A stretch of DNA of 6,072 bases from Alphaproteobacteria bacterium (GCA_005884465.1 VAZH01000256.1:698-6769), one strand, 5' to 3'; positions 1-5,922 are shown, counted from the stretch's first letter. Notes: generated from the letters alone by a model not told the origin. Program-made: numbers and translations.

Positions 1-426
1 GCGGAGAAGGCCGGTCTTGCGCTCGATCGCGGCATCGCGGTGAATGCGTATCTCGAAACCAGCGTTCCCGGAATTTACGCCGCCGGCGATATCGCGCGCT
101 GGCCTGATCCGCATTCCCGAGAGAATATCCGGGTCGAGCATTGGGTGGTCGCCGAACGCCAGGGCCAGACCGCCGCGCGCAATATGCTGGGGCAGAATGA
201 GGCATTCGACGCCGTGCCGTTCTTCTGGAGCCAGCATTACGACGTGCCGATCAATTATGTCGGCCATGCCGAAACATGGGACGAGATTGCCGTCGACGGC
301 GACATCGCGGCGAAAGATTGCCTGCTGCAATACAAGCGCCAGGGCCGCGTTCTTGCCGTGGCTTCGATCTATCGCGATCTCGCAAGCCTCAAGGCCGAAC
401 TCCAGATGGAGCAGGCGACGGTCTGA
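1..426 (+). CDS. FAD-dependent NAD(P)H oxidoreductase (ferredoxin-reductase/AIF-like), C-terminal part
   Basis: This is the 3' end of a gene whose start lies before the window. The reading frame is open from base 1 and gives 141 residues before TGA. At visible residues 22-33 it carries [12 protein letters not shown], the second FAD-contacting motif (the GD box) of pyridine-nucleotide-disulfide oxidoreductases. It is followed by a basic/EHW segment (residues 44-48), as in ferredoxin/rubredoxin reductases and AIF-like enzymes. From about residue 71, [17 protein letters not shown] matches the C-terminal reductase domain of this group. The protein probably moves electrons from NAD(P)H through FAD to a ferredoxin or Rieske-type centre in the cytosol. 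The N-terminal FAD and NAD domains, and any fused Rieske domain, are outside the window, so the electron acceptor cannot be named. Family is secure, specific role is not. A GTG at base 40 is internal and is not the start. Confidence 0.9.
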   Translation, partial: AEKAGLALDRGIAVNAYLETSVPGIYAAGDIARWPDPHSRENIRVEHWVVAERQGQTAARNMLGQNEAFDAVPFFWSQHYDVPINYVGHAETWDEIAVDGDIAAKDCLLQYKRQGRVLAVASIYRDLASLKAELQMEQATV

Positions 427-461
427 GCGTACTTTGGCGTCCTTAAAGATTATTCCGCGCT

Positions 462-507
462 CCGGCGTCTGGCACAGCTGCGCGCGCAAAGTAGGCGGAG
501 ACGCCGG
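462..507. repeat. Inverted repeat between convergent genes, possible bidirectional terminator
   Basis: CCGGCGTCT at 462-470 is perfectly complementary to AGACGCCGG at 499-507, giving a 9-bp GC-rich stem around a 28-base loop. It lies in the 100-base gap between the oxidoreductase stop (426) and the convergent minus-strand stop (527). That is where a shared terminator would be expected. The loop is long and there is no T-run on either side, so a classic intrinsic terminator is not demonstrated. Confidence 0.4.
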
Positions 508-526
508 GCAATTCGCTATCCCGTGG

Positions 527-820
527 CTATGCCAGCGTATGCACAATCACCGGGCCGGCCATCGCGGTGGCTGGTCCAACCAGCAGGGGGCCAAGATTTT
601 GTTCGATCCAGGCGAGCGCACGCCTGTTTGCCTCCTCTGCGCCTGCGAAATTGTTGAAGAGGCTGATCGCCGTCACGGTGTCGTCGGGTGCATAGACCAC
701 GTAATAGGCCATAAAACCTTCGACATCGCTGATGATCGGAATGGCGCCCTCCTTGATCCTGCGGGCGAGTTCCTCGGCCGTGCCAGTCTTTGCCTTGGCC
801 TGACGGATCGCGGCGTACAT
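527..820 (-). CDS. Small ABM-like (dimeric alpha/beta barrel) protein, 97 aa
   Basis: This minus-strand gene reads from ATG (818-820) to TAG (527-529). The start was chosen because GGGAGG lies five bases before this ATG on the coding strand. The frame continues upstream, but that extension is Arg/Pro/Ser-rich and does not look like conserved protein. The product begins MYAAIRQAKAKTG, has a helix rich in Glu and Arg (about residues 14-28), then a strand pair around GFMAYYVVYAPDD and TVTAISLF, then a second helix beginning near AEEANRRALAW. This strand-helix-strand order, with a central GF-x-AYY-type segment, resembles the antibiotic-biosynthesis-monooxygenase-like ferredoxin fold of small cytosolic proteins. 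No catalytic residue can be assigned, and many relatives have no known function. The gene stands alone and converges with the oxidoreductase. No Fnr-type box is seen before it. Confidence 0.75.
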   Translation of the reverse strand: MYAAIRQAKAKTGTAEELARRIKEGAIPIISDVEGFMAYYVVYAPDDTVTAISLFNNFAGAEEANRRALAWIEQNLGPLLVGPATAMAGPVIVHTLA

Positions 821-946
821 GGAATCCTCCCTCACCGATGAAGCTGCCCGAGGTCGCTCCTCATAACCGGCGGGGGCGAGCAGCAGGTTCCCCGCGCCCG
901 CAACATTACGCCATCCGGGGCAACCAAACCATCGGGAGCAAGGCTT

Positions 947-1079
947 TCGATCGCCGCCGGGATCGGTCAAGCGGGTGGGGGCCGCGATCGGCGAGGGCGC
1001 GGTCGCTGCGGCGGAACTGCATATCGCTCTGGCAAATGCGGATCACGATGCACTGCCGCAACGCGCCCCGATAAAGTAA
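947..1079 (+). pseudogene. Relic of a thioredoxin-reductase-like FAD protein (3' end, frameshifted)
   Basis: The frame that ends in TAA at 1077-1079 reads SVKRVGAAIGEGAVAAAELH followed by IALAN. This closely resembles the end of thioredoxin-reductase-like proteins, where a GD-box motif is followed by a short loop, KRV-x-A-x-GEG and a final helix. Just before it, in a different frame (947-964), the sequence reads SIAAGI, a plausible decayed form of the VFAAGD flavin motif. A net frameshift near base 965 separates the two. No start codon, ribosome binding site, N-terminal Rossmann motif or CxxC motif was found upstream, so most of the gene is missing. The match is by eye only. If it is real, a redox gene was lost from this cluster and its end remains between two live genes. 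Confidence 0.55.
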
Positions 1080-1280
1080 GGCGGATCGCACGAGGACGGA
1101 CCTTCCGTTGACGGCCGTCAAGCCGCTGACGGTCTCCAGCAGCACAGTCCGCTTGGCCGTGAACGCGCCGGCGAATTGCGCGTTATCCCATCGCGCCGTC
1201 GCCGGCGCGAACGGTTTCGCCAACGGTTCCCTGGCAGACCGGGCTTGCGCAGACGCGGCCTCCAGATCGGAGGATGAGAC
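1080..1280. other. Non-coding upstream region of the fusion gene
   Basis: No coding sequence with convincing composition was found here. The stretch contains the palindromic Fnr/FixK-type box at 1108-1121 and ends with the Shine-Dalgarno GGAGG at 1269-1273, seven bases before the ATG at 1281. No good -10 element stands at the spacing expected for a class II activator site: the hexamer at 1144-1149 is ACAGTC. If transcription starts about 41 bases after the box centre, the leader is roughly 125 bases long. Confidence 0.5.
1108..1121. promoter_or_regulatory. Fnr/FixK-type operator, perfect palindrome (box 1)
   Basis: TTGACGGCCGTCAA is its own reverse complement over all 14 bases and matches the TTGA-N6-TCAA consensus of the Fnr/FixK branch of CRP-family regulators. 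It lies 159 bases upstream of the ATG of the fusion gene and outside any intact gene. It probably allows low-oxygen activation of the operon starting at 1281. The regulator itself is not in the window. Confidence 0.7.
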
Positions 1281-3308
1281 ATGAATCCAACCCTCGTTAA
1301 GCCAGGTCTGTTTCGCGATCGCCGTGACGCAGGCCGCCTGCTCGCTGAAAAGCTCGCGGCTTACGCCAATCGCCCGGACGTGCTGGTGCTGGCGCTACCG
1401 CGCGGCGGCGTGCCCGTTGCCTACGAGGTGGCGCGCAGGCTCGGCGCGCCGCTCGATGTTTTTGTCGTCCGCAAACTCGGAGTTCCCGGTCACGAGGAGC
1501 TGGCGATGGGTGCGGTTGCTACCGGCGGCGTGCGCGTGCTCAACGATCAACTCGTTGAACAACTTGGCATCCCCGATCAAATGATCGATGCGGTCGCGGC
1601 GCGCGAGCGGCAGGAACTGGCGCGGCGCGAGCGCCTTTACCGCGGCGGCCGTCCGCCGCCCGATGTCCGTGGCCGCACCGTGATCCTGGTGGACGATGGC
1701 CTGGCGACCGGGGCCACCATGTACGCCGCGATCGAAGCGTTGCGGAAGCAGAATCCGGGCCGCATCGTCGTCGCGGTTCCGACCGCATCGCCCGAAACCT
1801 GCGAGGAGATGAAGGCAAAGGCCGACCACGTCATCTGTGCGATTACGCCGGACCCGTTCCAGGCAGTCGGCCGCTGGTACCAGGATTTTTCGCAGACGTC
1901 GGACGAGGAGGTTGCCGACCTGCTGGCGCGGCGAAGCACGCCTGGCAATAGCGAGGCCGCGCAAAACCCGAACCCGGACAGCGCCCTCATCAAGGCCTTG
2001 CGCGAGACCGCCTATCCGATAGCGGGATCGGCTCGCGACTACGATCCGCTGATCGGCCGGATCGGCGAGGCACGCTTCGCGCTGCTCGGCGAAGCTTCCC
2101 ACGGTACACACGAGTTTTATTACGAGCGTGCCGAGATCACCAAATGCCTGATCGCGGAGAAAAACTTCACCGCCGTCGCGGTGGAAGCGGATTGGCCCGA
2201 CGCCTACCGGCTCAACCGCTATGTTCGCGGCGCGAGTGACGATGTCGACGCGGCGGAAGCGCTCGCCGATTTCCGCCGCTTCCCGACATGGATGTGGCGC
2301 AACACGGTAATGGTCGAGTTCATCGAGTGGCTACGAGCGCACAACGACGCGCTCCCGCCGGGCACCGAAAAAGTCGGGTTTTATGGCCTCGACCTCTACA
2401 GCCTGCACGCGTCGATGAAAGCCGTGCTGCGCTATCTCGAAAAGGTCGACCCGGAGGCGGCCAAGCGGGCACGCGAGCGTTACTCCTGCTTCGATCATGT
2501 CGGGGAGGACACCCAGGGCTATGGCCTGATGACGCGATTGAACCTTTCCAAGTCGTGTGAGGAGGAGGTCGTCCGTCAATTGCTTGAGATGCAACGCCGG
2601 GCGGCCGACTACGTGCGGCGCGACGGGCGTTTGGCTGAAGATGAATTGTTCTACGCCGAACAGAATGCCCGTTTGGTGAAGAATGCCGAGGCGTATTACC
2701 GCTCCGTGTTTCTCGAAGAGGTCTCGTCGTGGAATCTGCGCGACCGCCACATGGCTGAAACGCTCGATGCGCTGGCTGCCCATCTCGGTCGGAAAGGCGG
2801 CCGCGCGAAAATTGCCGTCTGGGAGCACAATTCCCACCTCGGCGACGCACGCGCCACGGAAATGGGCCAGCGCGGCGAGCTGAATGTCGGTCAGCTGACG
2901 CGCGAGAAGTACGGCAGCGAGGCGGTGCTGGTCGGCTTTACCACTCACCACGGCACTGTCACAGCTGCTTCCGACTGGGGCGAACCGGCCGAGCGCAAAC
3001 GTGTTCGCCCTGCGCTGGCCGGTAGCTACGAGGCCCTGTTCCATGCCGCGGGACGTGATCGTTTCCTGCTTATCGTCAACGACAGCGATAGGCTGGCGCA
3101 GCAATTGGGCGTCGCTCGGCTCGAGCGGGCGATCGGTGTGATCTACCGTCCCGAAACCGAGCGGCAGAGCCACTATTTCCGGGCGCGGCTGCCCAGCCAA
3201 TTCGATGCGGTGCTCCATTTCGATGAGACGCGTGCCGTCAAACCGCTCGAAACGACGGAAGAGTGGGAAGCCGGCGAGCTTCCGGAGACGTTCCCATTCG
3301 CGGTGTAA
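1281..3308 (+). CDS. Phosphoribosyltransferase / erythromycin-esterase-like fusion protein, 675 aa
   Basis: This is a two-domain cytosolic protein. Residues 1-215 form a type I phosphoribosyltransferase: an [20 protein letters not shown] segment (41-60) and the PRPP-binding loop [13 protein letters not shown] (134-146), whose acidic pair and TGAT end are intact. After a polar Asn/Pro-rich linker (about 218-235), residues 236-675 match the erythromycin esterase family. The glutamate and histidine of GEASHG (E271, H274), an acidic EADW segment (301-304) and WEHNSHLGD (514-522) are all present, so the esterase active site appears complete. The start is supported by GGAGG (1269-1273) seven bases before ATG. 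Fusions of these two domains are known in proteobacteria. Their substrate is not established, and macrolide hydrolysis should not be assumed. The next gene begins 51 bases downstream on the same strand, which suggests an operon. Box 1 upstream suggests low-oxygen control. Confidence 0.92.
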   Translation: MNPTLVKPGLFRDRRDAGRLLAEKLAAYANRPDVLVLALPRGGVPVAYEVARRLGAPLDVFVVRKLGVPGHEELAMGAVATGGVRVLNDQLVEQLGIPDQMIDAVAARERQELARRERLYRGGRPPPDVRGRTVILVDDGLATGATMYAAIEALRKQNPGRIVVAVPTASPETCEEMKAKADHVICAITPDPFQAVGRWYQDFSQTSDEEVADLLARRSTPGNSEAAQNPNPDSALIKALRETAYPIAGSARDYDPLIGRIGEARFALLGEASHGTHEFYYERAEITKCLIAEKNFTAVAVEADWPDAYRLNRYVRGASDDVDAAEALADFRRFPTWMWRNTVMVEFIEWLRAHNDALPPGTEKVGFYGLDLYSLHASMKAVLRYLEKVDPEAAKRARERYSCFDHVGEDTQGYGLMTRLNLSKSCEEEVVRQLLEMQRRAADYVRRDGRLAEDELFYAEQNARLVKNAEAYYRSVFLEEVSSWNLRDRHMAETLDALAAHLGRKGGRAKIAVWEHNSHLGDARATEMGQRGELNVGQLTREKYGSEAVLVGFTTHHGTVTAASDWGEPAERKRVRPALAGSYEALFHAAGRDRFLLIVNDSDRLAQQLGVARLERAIGVIYRPETERQSHYFRARLPSQFDAVLHFDETRAVKPLETTEEWEAGELPETFPFAV

Positions 3309-3332
3309 GCGAGCAGGCGCTGCGGTGCTCGC
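3309..3332 (+). repeat. Hairpin directly after the fusion gene stop
   Basis: GCGAGCA (3309-3315) pairs perfectly with TGCTCGC (3326-3332) around a 10-base loop, starting at the first base after the TAA. No T-run follows, and the next gene's Shine-Dalgarno is about 14 bases away. An operon-internal RNA hairpin that protects or partly attenuates the transcript is therefore more likely than a full terminator. Confidence 0.5.
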
Positions 3333-3359
3333 GCGTCGTATCGAGAAAGGAAGCATGCG

Positions 3360-4046
3360 ATGAACAAGTCTGTAGCTCAAGCGGTTGAAGAGCGATTGGT
3401 TCAGGTCTCGGCCGGTTCGGTGACGCTGGAGGGCAATCTAAGTCTGCCGAAGGAATCCCGTGCGATTGTGCTATTTGCCCACGGCAGCGGCAGCAGCCGG
3501 CACAGTCCGCGCAATCGTTATGTCGCTCGCTTGCTCAACGAGGCGAAGCTGGCAACCCTGTTGGTTGACCTGCTGACGCTGGACGAGGAAGTAATCGACG
3601 CGCGTACGGCAAAGCTGCGCTTCGATATCGAGCTGCTCGCCGAAAGGCTCGTGGCCGCGACTGACTGGCTCGCGAAATTCCCCGATACGCAGCAGTTTCG
3701 GATCGGTTACTTCGGTGCCAGTACCGGCGCCGCTGCCGCACTGGTGGCGGCGGCTGTCCGCCTCGATGTGGTGCGCGCGGTTGTCTCGCGAGGCGGCCGT
3801 CCCGATCTGGCCGGCACGGCTTTGATGCACGTTCGGGCTCCGACGCTGCTTATTGTCGGCGGAGACGACGTCCAGGTCATTGAGCTGAACCGGGCAGCGC
3901 TCGCGCAGCTGCGCTGCGAAAAGCAGCTTGTGATCGTGCCGGGGGCAACGCACCTCTTCGAGGAACCTGGAGCGCTCGACGAAGTGGCGCGGTTGGCGCG
4001 CGACTGGTTTCACCGCCACCTTGTCTTGGCGCGCGACACGCCATAA
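3360..4046 (+). CDS. Dienelactone-hydrolase-like alpha/beta hydrolase, 228 aa
   Basis: This is a cytosolic alpha/beta-hydrolase-fold protein of the dienelactone hydrolase type. The whole catalytic set is visible. The HGSGSSRHSPRN loop (41-52) follows the first core strand and probably forms the oxyanion hole. The nucleophile elbow is GASTGA, with Ser121 after strand GYF. The acid is in LIVGGDD (Asp169 or Asp170). The histidine is in PGATHLFEEPG (His198). No signal peptide or membrane segment is present. The ATG at 3360 is preceded by AAAGGAAG (3346-3353). An ATG at 3355 is in another frame. Such hydrolases are often found beside, or fused to, the phosphoribosyltransferase family seen in the preceding gene, which suggests that the two products act on related metabolites. 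The natural substrate is unknown. The product of 228 residues is full length for the family. Confidence 0.9.
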   Translation: MNKSVAQAVEERLVQVSAGSVTLEGNLSLPKESRAIVLFAHGSGSSRHSPRNRYVARLLNEAKLATLLVDLLTLDEEVIDARTAKLRFDIELLAERLVAATDWLAKFPDTQQFRIGYFGASTGAAAALVAAAVRLDVVRAVVSRGGRPDLAGTALMHVRAPTLLIVGGDDVQVIELNRAALAQLRCEKQLVIVPGATHLFEEPGALDEVARLARDWFHRHLVLARDTP

Positions 4047-4076
4047 CGCCAATCGGCCAAAGCGAGCGACAGGTCA

Positions 4077-4107
4077 GATCACCGCGCTTCGGCTCGCACG
4101 GGTGATC
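4077..4107 (+). repeat. Hairpin with UUCG tetraloop in the hydrolase-PPC gap
   Basis: GATCACC (4077-4083) pairs with GGTGATC (4101-4107). The space between can fold into a short inner stem capped by TTCG (4088-4091) closed by C-G and G-C pairs, with imperfect pairing in the middle. UUCG loops closed by C-G are unusually stable in RNA. The hairpin starts 30 bases after the hydrolase stop. No T-run follows, so it may reduce read-through into the PPC gene or protect the upstream mRNA rather than end transcription. Confidence 0.45.
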
Positions 4108-4224
4108 GGCGGCAAACGTGCGCCAATTGAAATTCCGCGTTTTCGAGGTCGCAGCCTGGGAGCTTTTTGGAACCGGGGCACTGGCCGAGCGTTTATTGGA
4201 TTGGATTATTCCGGTTGTGAAAGC

Positions 4225-4253
4225 AGGAGCCTGTCATGAGAGACGGCTCATGA
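4225..4253 (+). promoter_or_regulatory. Strong Shine-Dalgarno plus five-codon minigene overlapping the PPC start
   Basis: AGGAG at 4225-4229 is the best ribosome binding site in this gap. Six bases later an ATG (4236) opens a five-codon frame encoding MRDGS that stops at TGA (4251-4253). The stop overlaps the PPC start codon as ATGA (4250-4253). AGGAG is 20 bases from the PPC ATG, too far to serve it directly. The layout suggests translation of the PPC gene by termination-reinitiation. A weaker GAGAG at 4238-4242 could instead serve the PPC start directly. Confidence 0.4.
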
Positions 4254-4684
4254 AATCTAAACTCGTCTCCGAGGACGGCGGTCGGACATTCGTCCTGATC
4301 CTGGATCAAGGCGAAGAGGCTTTTGCGGCTGTGACAGCTTTTGCGAACGAGAGGGCAATCACCGCGGCGTCCGTCGTGGCGATCGGAGCCTTCGAAGGCG
4401 CCAAGGTCGGGTGGTTTGATCTCGCGGCCAGGCGGTACAGCCCGATTTCGGTCGATGAGCAATGCGAGGTATTGAGTCTGCTCGGCGACATAGCACAGGG
4501 AGACGACGGCAAGGCCAGCCTGCATCTCCACGCTGTACTCGGACTTCGCGACGGCAGCGTGCGGGGAGGTCATCTTCTGGCCGGGAAAGTTCGGCCCACG
4601 CTCGAGGTCACGATCGTCGAGACGGCATCGAAACTCCGTCGCAGGAAGCGAGCAGATCTGGGAATCGCGCTGATAGATATTTGA
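4250..4684 (+). CDS. PPC (DUF296) domain protein, 144 aa
   Basis: The whole protein is one PPC domain, the fold found in plant AT-hook proteins and in free-standing bacterial proteins. Diagnostic segments are the AIGAFEGAKVGWFD strand pair (44-57), the EVLSLLGDIA strand (73-82), the LHLHAVLGLRDG segment (91-102), GGHLLAGKVRPTLEV (106-120) and a final helix-strand ending GIALIDI. His92, His94 and His108 lie where PPC proteins carry a cluster of conserved histidines that may bind metal. No AT-hook is present, so DNA binding should not be assumed. The ATG at 4250 was preferred because family similarity begins exactly there (MKSKLVSEDGGRTF). Upstream in-frame GTG codons (4118, 4217) lack a ribosome site and would add unrelated residues. 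It follows the hydrolase on the same strand after 203 bases and may share its transcript. The biochemical role of bacterial PPC proteins is largely unknown. Confidence 0.88.
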   Translation: MKSKLVSEDGGRTFVLILDQGEEAFAAVTAFANERAITAASVVAIGAFEGAKVGWFDLAARRYSPISVDEQCEVLSLLGDIAQGDDGKASLHLHAVLGLRDGSVRGGHLLAGKVRPTLEVTIVETASKLRRRKRADLGIALIDI

Positions 4685-4730
4685 TTCTCGTCTATCCGCG
4701 CGAGCCGCAACTGATATGCGCGAGTGTAAG

Positions 4731-4744
4731 TTGATGTTCGTCAA
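4731..4744. promoter_or_regulatory. Fnr/FixK-type operator (box 2)
   Basis: TTGATGTTCGTCAA matches TTGA-N6-TCAA exactly. It lies between the PPC stop and the small exported protein, 87 bases before the ATG at 4832. No -10-like hexamer stands 22 bases downstream, where a class II activator site would place it. Instead GATAAT (4755-4760) lies 18 bases after TTGATG (4731-4736), so the box would overlap the -35 of a sigma-70-like promoter. Confidence 0.65.
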
Positions 4745-4831
4745 GGTTAGTAAAGATAATTTTGACAGGGTCGTCATGTCGACGCGAAGTACGACCTGCA
4801 CGTTTGGTATCTTGATCAGAGTTCGAATGTG

Positions 4832-5188
4832 ATGATGAAAACTTCTATCCTCGCCTTCACCCTCGGCATTCTGGTGGCGGGATTTGTTGGTGCGGTGCAG
4901 GCCCGGGACGATGGCCGCTATTCTCAGTCTCCCCTCAAGCCATGGTTTGACAGCCTCAAGTCCGGCAAGGGGCCGTGTTGTTCGGATGCTGATGGTTTTG
5001 CCGTTTCAGATCCGGATTGGGAATCGAGGAATGGTCATTATGTTGTCCGCATCGATAACGAATGGATCGACGTTCCTGATGATGCCGTGATTAAAGAGCC
5101 GAACCGGGTTGGCAGGACCATGGTCTGGCCGATCAAGGGCTCTCTGGGGACTTCAATTCGCTGCTTCCTGCCGGGCAGTATGACATGA
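4832..5188 (+). CDS. Small exported protein with a Cys-Cys motif, 118 aa, function unknown
   Basis: The protein begins with a classic Sec signal peptide: a lysine near the start, a hydrophobic stretch ILAFTLGILVAGFVGAV (6-22) and a likely cleavage site after AVQA (residue 24). The mature part is about 94 residues, polar, with KPWFDSLKSGKGPCCSDADG (36-55) containing adjacent Cys49 and Cys50, and a third cysteine, Cys111, near the end. The middle reads GHYVVRIDNEWIDVPDDAVI, likely a small beta-rich domain. It should act in the periplasm or be secreted. Adjacent cysteines could bind metal or form disulfides, but this is not shown. The start is uncertain: GTG (4829), ATG (4832) and ATG (4835) are consecutive in frame, and no good Shine-Dalgarno precedes them. 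Box 2 upstream suggests low-oxygen control. I recognise it only as a conserved hypothetical type. Confidence 0.8.
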   Translation: MMKTSILAFTLGILVAGFVGAVQARDDGRYSQSPLKPWFDSLKSGKGPCCSDADGFAVSDPDWESRNGHYVVRIDNEWIDVPDDAVIKEPNRVGRTMVWPIKGSLGTSIRCFLPGSMT

Positions 5189-5335
5189 TCGAATCTTTGC
5201 TTAAGCCTTCGCTGCGATCTCATCCGCATTTCGGCGCGAGCCTCGCTCTCTGCGCTGTGCCAGCACCAAAAGACTGGCTGCTCGCAACCGCCTTTCGCAT
5301 TGGCTTTATGACCAGCGCGAAGCCGATCGATATTT

Positions 5336-5349
5336 TTGACGTCGGTCAA
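5336..5349. promoter_or_regulatory. Fnr/FixK-type operator (box 3)
   Basis: TTGACGTCGGTCAA matches TTGA-N6-TCAA exactly, with five-base arms TTGAC and GTCAA. It lies 61 bases before the ATG of the next gene and 147 bases after the preceding stop. A -10-like hexamer stands at the exact class II spacing (see 5372-5377), so this is the best-supported of the three sites. Confidence 0.75.
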
Positions 5350-5371
5350 GGTATCGCTCGCGATTTCACCC

Positions 5372-5377
5372 TATCAA
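5372..5377 (+). promoter_or_regulatory. Candidate -10 element downstream of box 3
   Basis: TATCAA starts after a 22-base gap from the end of box 3. That is the spacing of a class II Fnr/FixK promoter with the box centred near -41.5. It matches TATAAT at four of six positions. Transcription would begin near 5384, leaving a leader of about 27 bases that contains the Shine-Dalgarno GGAG (5400-5403). Confidence 0.5.
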
Positions 5378-5410
5378 CCTTCCGGGTGCGGAGATCAGTG
5401 GAGAAAACCC

Positions 5411-5839
5411 ATGTGCGATTATAGCCTGCATGCTGTTGCATCTCGTCCAGCCAAAGTTGGCGATATGCTTGTTACAACCAGTTTCTACGGCACATCGACG
5501 CGCGGTTTTGCCGCGAAGGAAGAGCCGGCTGTCGCGGTGTGTCTGCTTCCCGGAACCGAACTCGCGTTCGAGAACGACGTCAGATACAATCGTTATTGGT
5601 TGTCGACCAAGAGCACAGGCTTTCACGTGGCCCGATTTTGCAAGATTCAACCGCGCGCGCCGGAACAGCATCACGACGCCCTGGCGTTTCCGGACGGAAG
5701 TACGGTTCTCGTGAATCTGTTGTCGGAAGGGCAGCGTGCACGGGTGCTTCAACTGCCTGCTATCCCGCAGGACCGGCGCGCCCATGCCGATGCCGAGAAA
5801 GCTTCAAGGCCGGCGGCCGATACCAGGATTCTGGCCTAG
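5411..5839 (+). CDS. Conserved protein of unknown function (MCDYSLHAVASRPA type), 142 aa
   Basis: This protein has no signal peptide or membrane segment and is probably cytosolic. The ATG at 5411 is supported by GGAG (5400-5403) seven bases upstream. The frame is open before it, but that extension would include the operator and promoter. The product starts MCDYSLHAVASRPAKVGD, then VTTSFYGTSTRGFA (21-34), VAVCLLPGTELAF (41-53), HHDALAFPDG (87-96) and SEGQRARVLQLPA (105-117), ending in a charged, probably disordered tail from about residue 120. Cys2, Cys44 and Cys77 and the His87-His88-Asp89 group are candidate functional residues. I recognise the opening and the FPDG/EGQ-x-A-x-VLQLP segments as typical of a small family of uncharacterised rhizobial proteins, but know no activity. 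Box 3 and its -10 element make it a likely single-gene unit under Fnr/FixK control. Confidence 0.85.
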   Translation: MCDYSLHAVASRPAKVGDMLVTTSFYGTSTRGFAAKEEPAVAVCLLPGTELAFENDVRYNRYWLSTKSTGFHVARFCKIQPRAPEQHHDALAFPDGSTVLVNLLSEGQRARVLQLPAIPQDRRAHADAEKASRPAADTRILA

Positions 5840-5842
5840 TCA

Positions 5843-5862
5843 CTTCAGTACGTCACCTGAAG
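5843..5862 (+). repeat. Small hairpin after the last gene
   Basis: CTTCAG (5843-5848) pairs with CTGAAG (5857-5862) around an eight-base loop, four bases after the stop codon. It is short and lacks a following T-run. It could contribute to transcript end formation but is weak evidence alone. Confidence 0.3.
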
Positions 5863-5922
5863 GCGTGCCTGATCGGCTTGGAGTTGAGCAAAGTGTAGCG
5901 TCGCCTGGATACTAACCGAAAT

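Noticed and set aside
470..486. Sigma-54 promoter suggested by TGGCAC after the oxidoreductase gene
   Set aside because: The -12 half (TTGC) is absent at the required spacing and no + strand gene follows nearby.
821..970. Upstream extension of the minus-strand ABM-like gene
   Set aside because: The extra residues are Arg/Pro/Ser-rich with no family resemblance, and the strong ribosome site is placed for the ATG at 818-820.
906..1223. 105-codon minus-strand frame in the gap before the fusion gene
   Set aside because: No recognisable motif, and it lies across both the reductase relic and box 1.
1108..1284. + frame from a TTG (1108) or GTG (1159) ending in an ATGA overlap with the fusion gene
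   Set aside because: The GTG-initiated part (1159-1284) has nearly equal GC at the second and third codon positions, unlike real genes here. There is no ribosome site and no recognisable motif, and the TTG is part of box 1.
2331..3380. 349-codon minus-strand frame opposite the fusion gene
   Set aside because: It is a long antisense frame as often occurs in GC-rich genes. The plus strand encodes well-conserved esterase motifs across the same stretch.
4118..4249. GTG start at 4118 giving 44 extra residues to the PPC protein
   Set aside because: No ribosome site, residues unlike the family, and PPC similarity begins at the ATG at 4250.
4681..4694. TTGATTCTCGTCTA as a fourth Fnr/FixK-type box
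   Set aside because: It matches only seven of the eight fixed bases and overlaps the PPC stop codon. Box 2 lies 37 bases further on.
4762..4767. TTGACA as a -35 element upstream of the exported protein
   Set aside because: No -10-like hexamer lies 16-18 bases downstream.
5185..5424. 79-codon + frame overlapping the exported protein's stop as ATGA
   Set aside because: It runs through box 3, its -10 element and the start of the 5411 gene. It has no ribosome site and no recognisable motif, so the overlap is probably chance.
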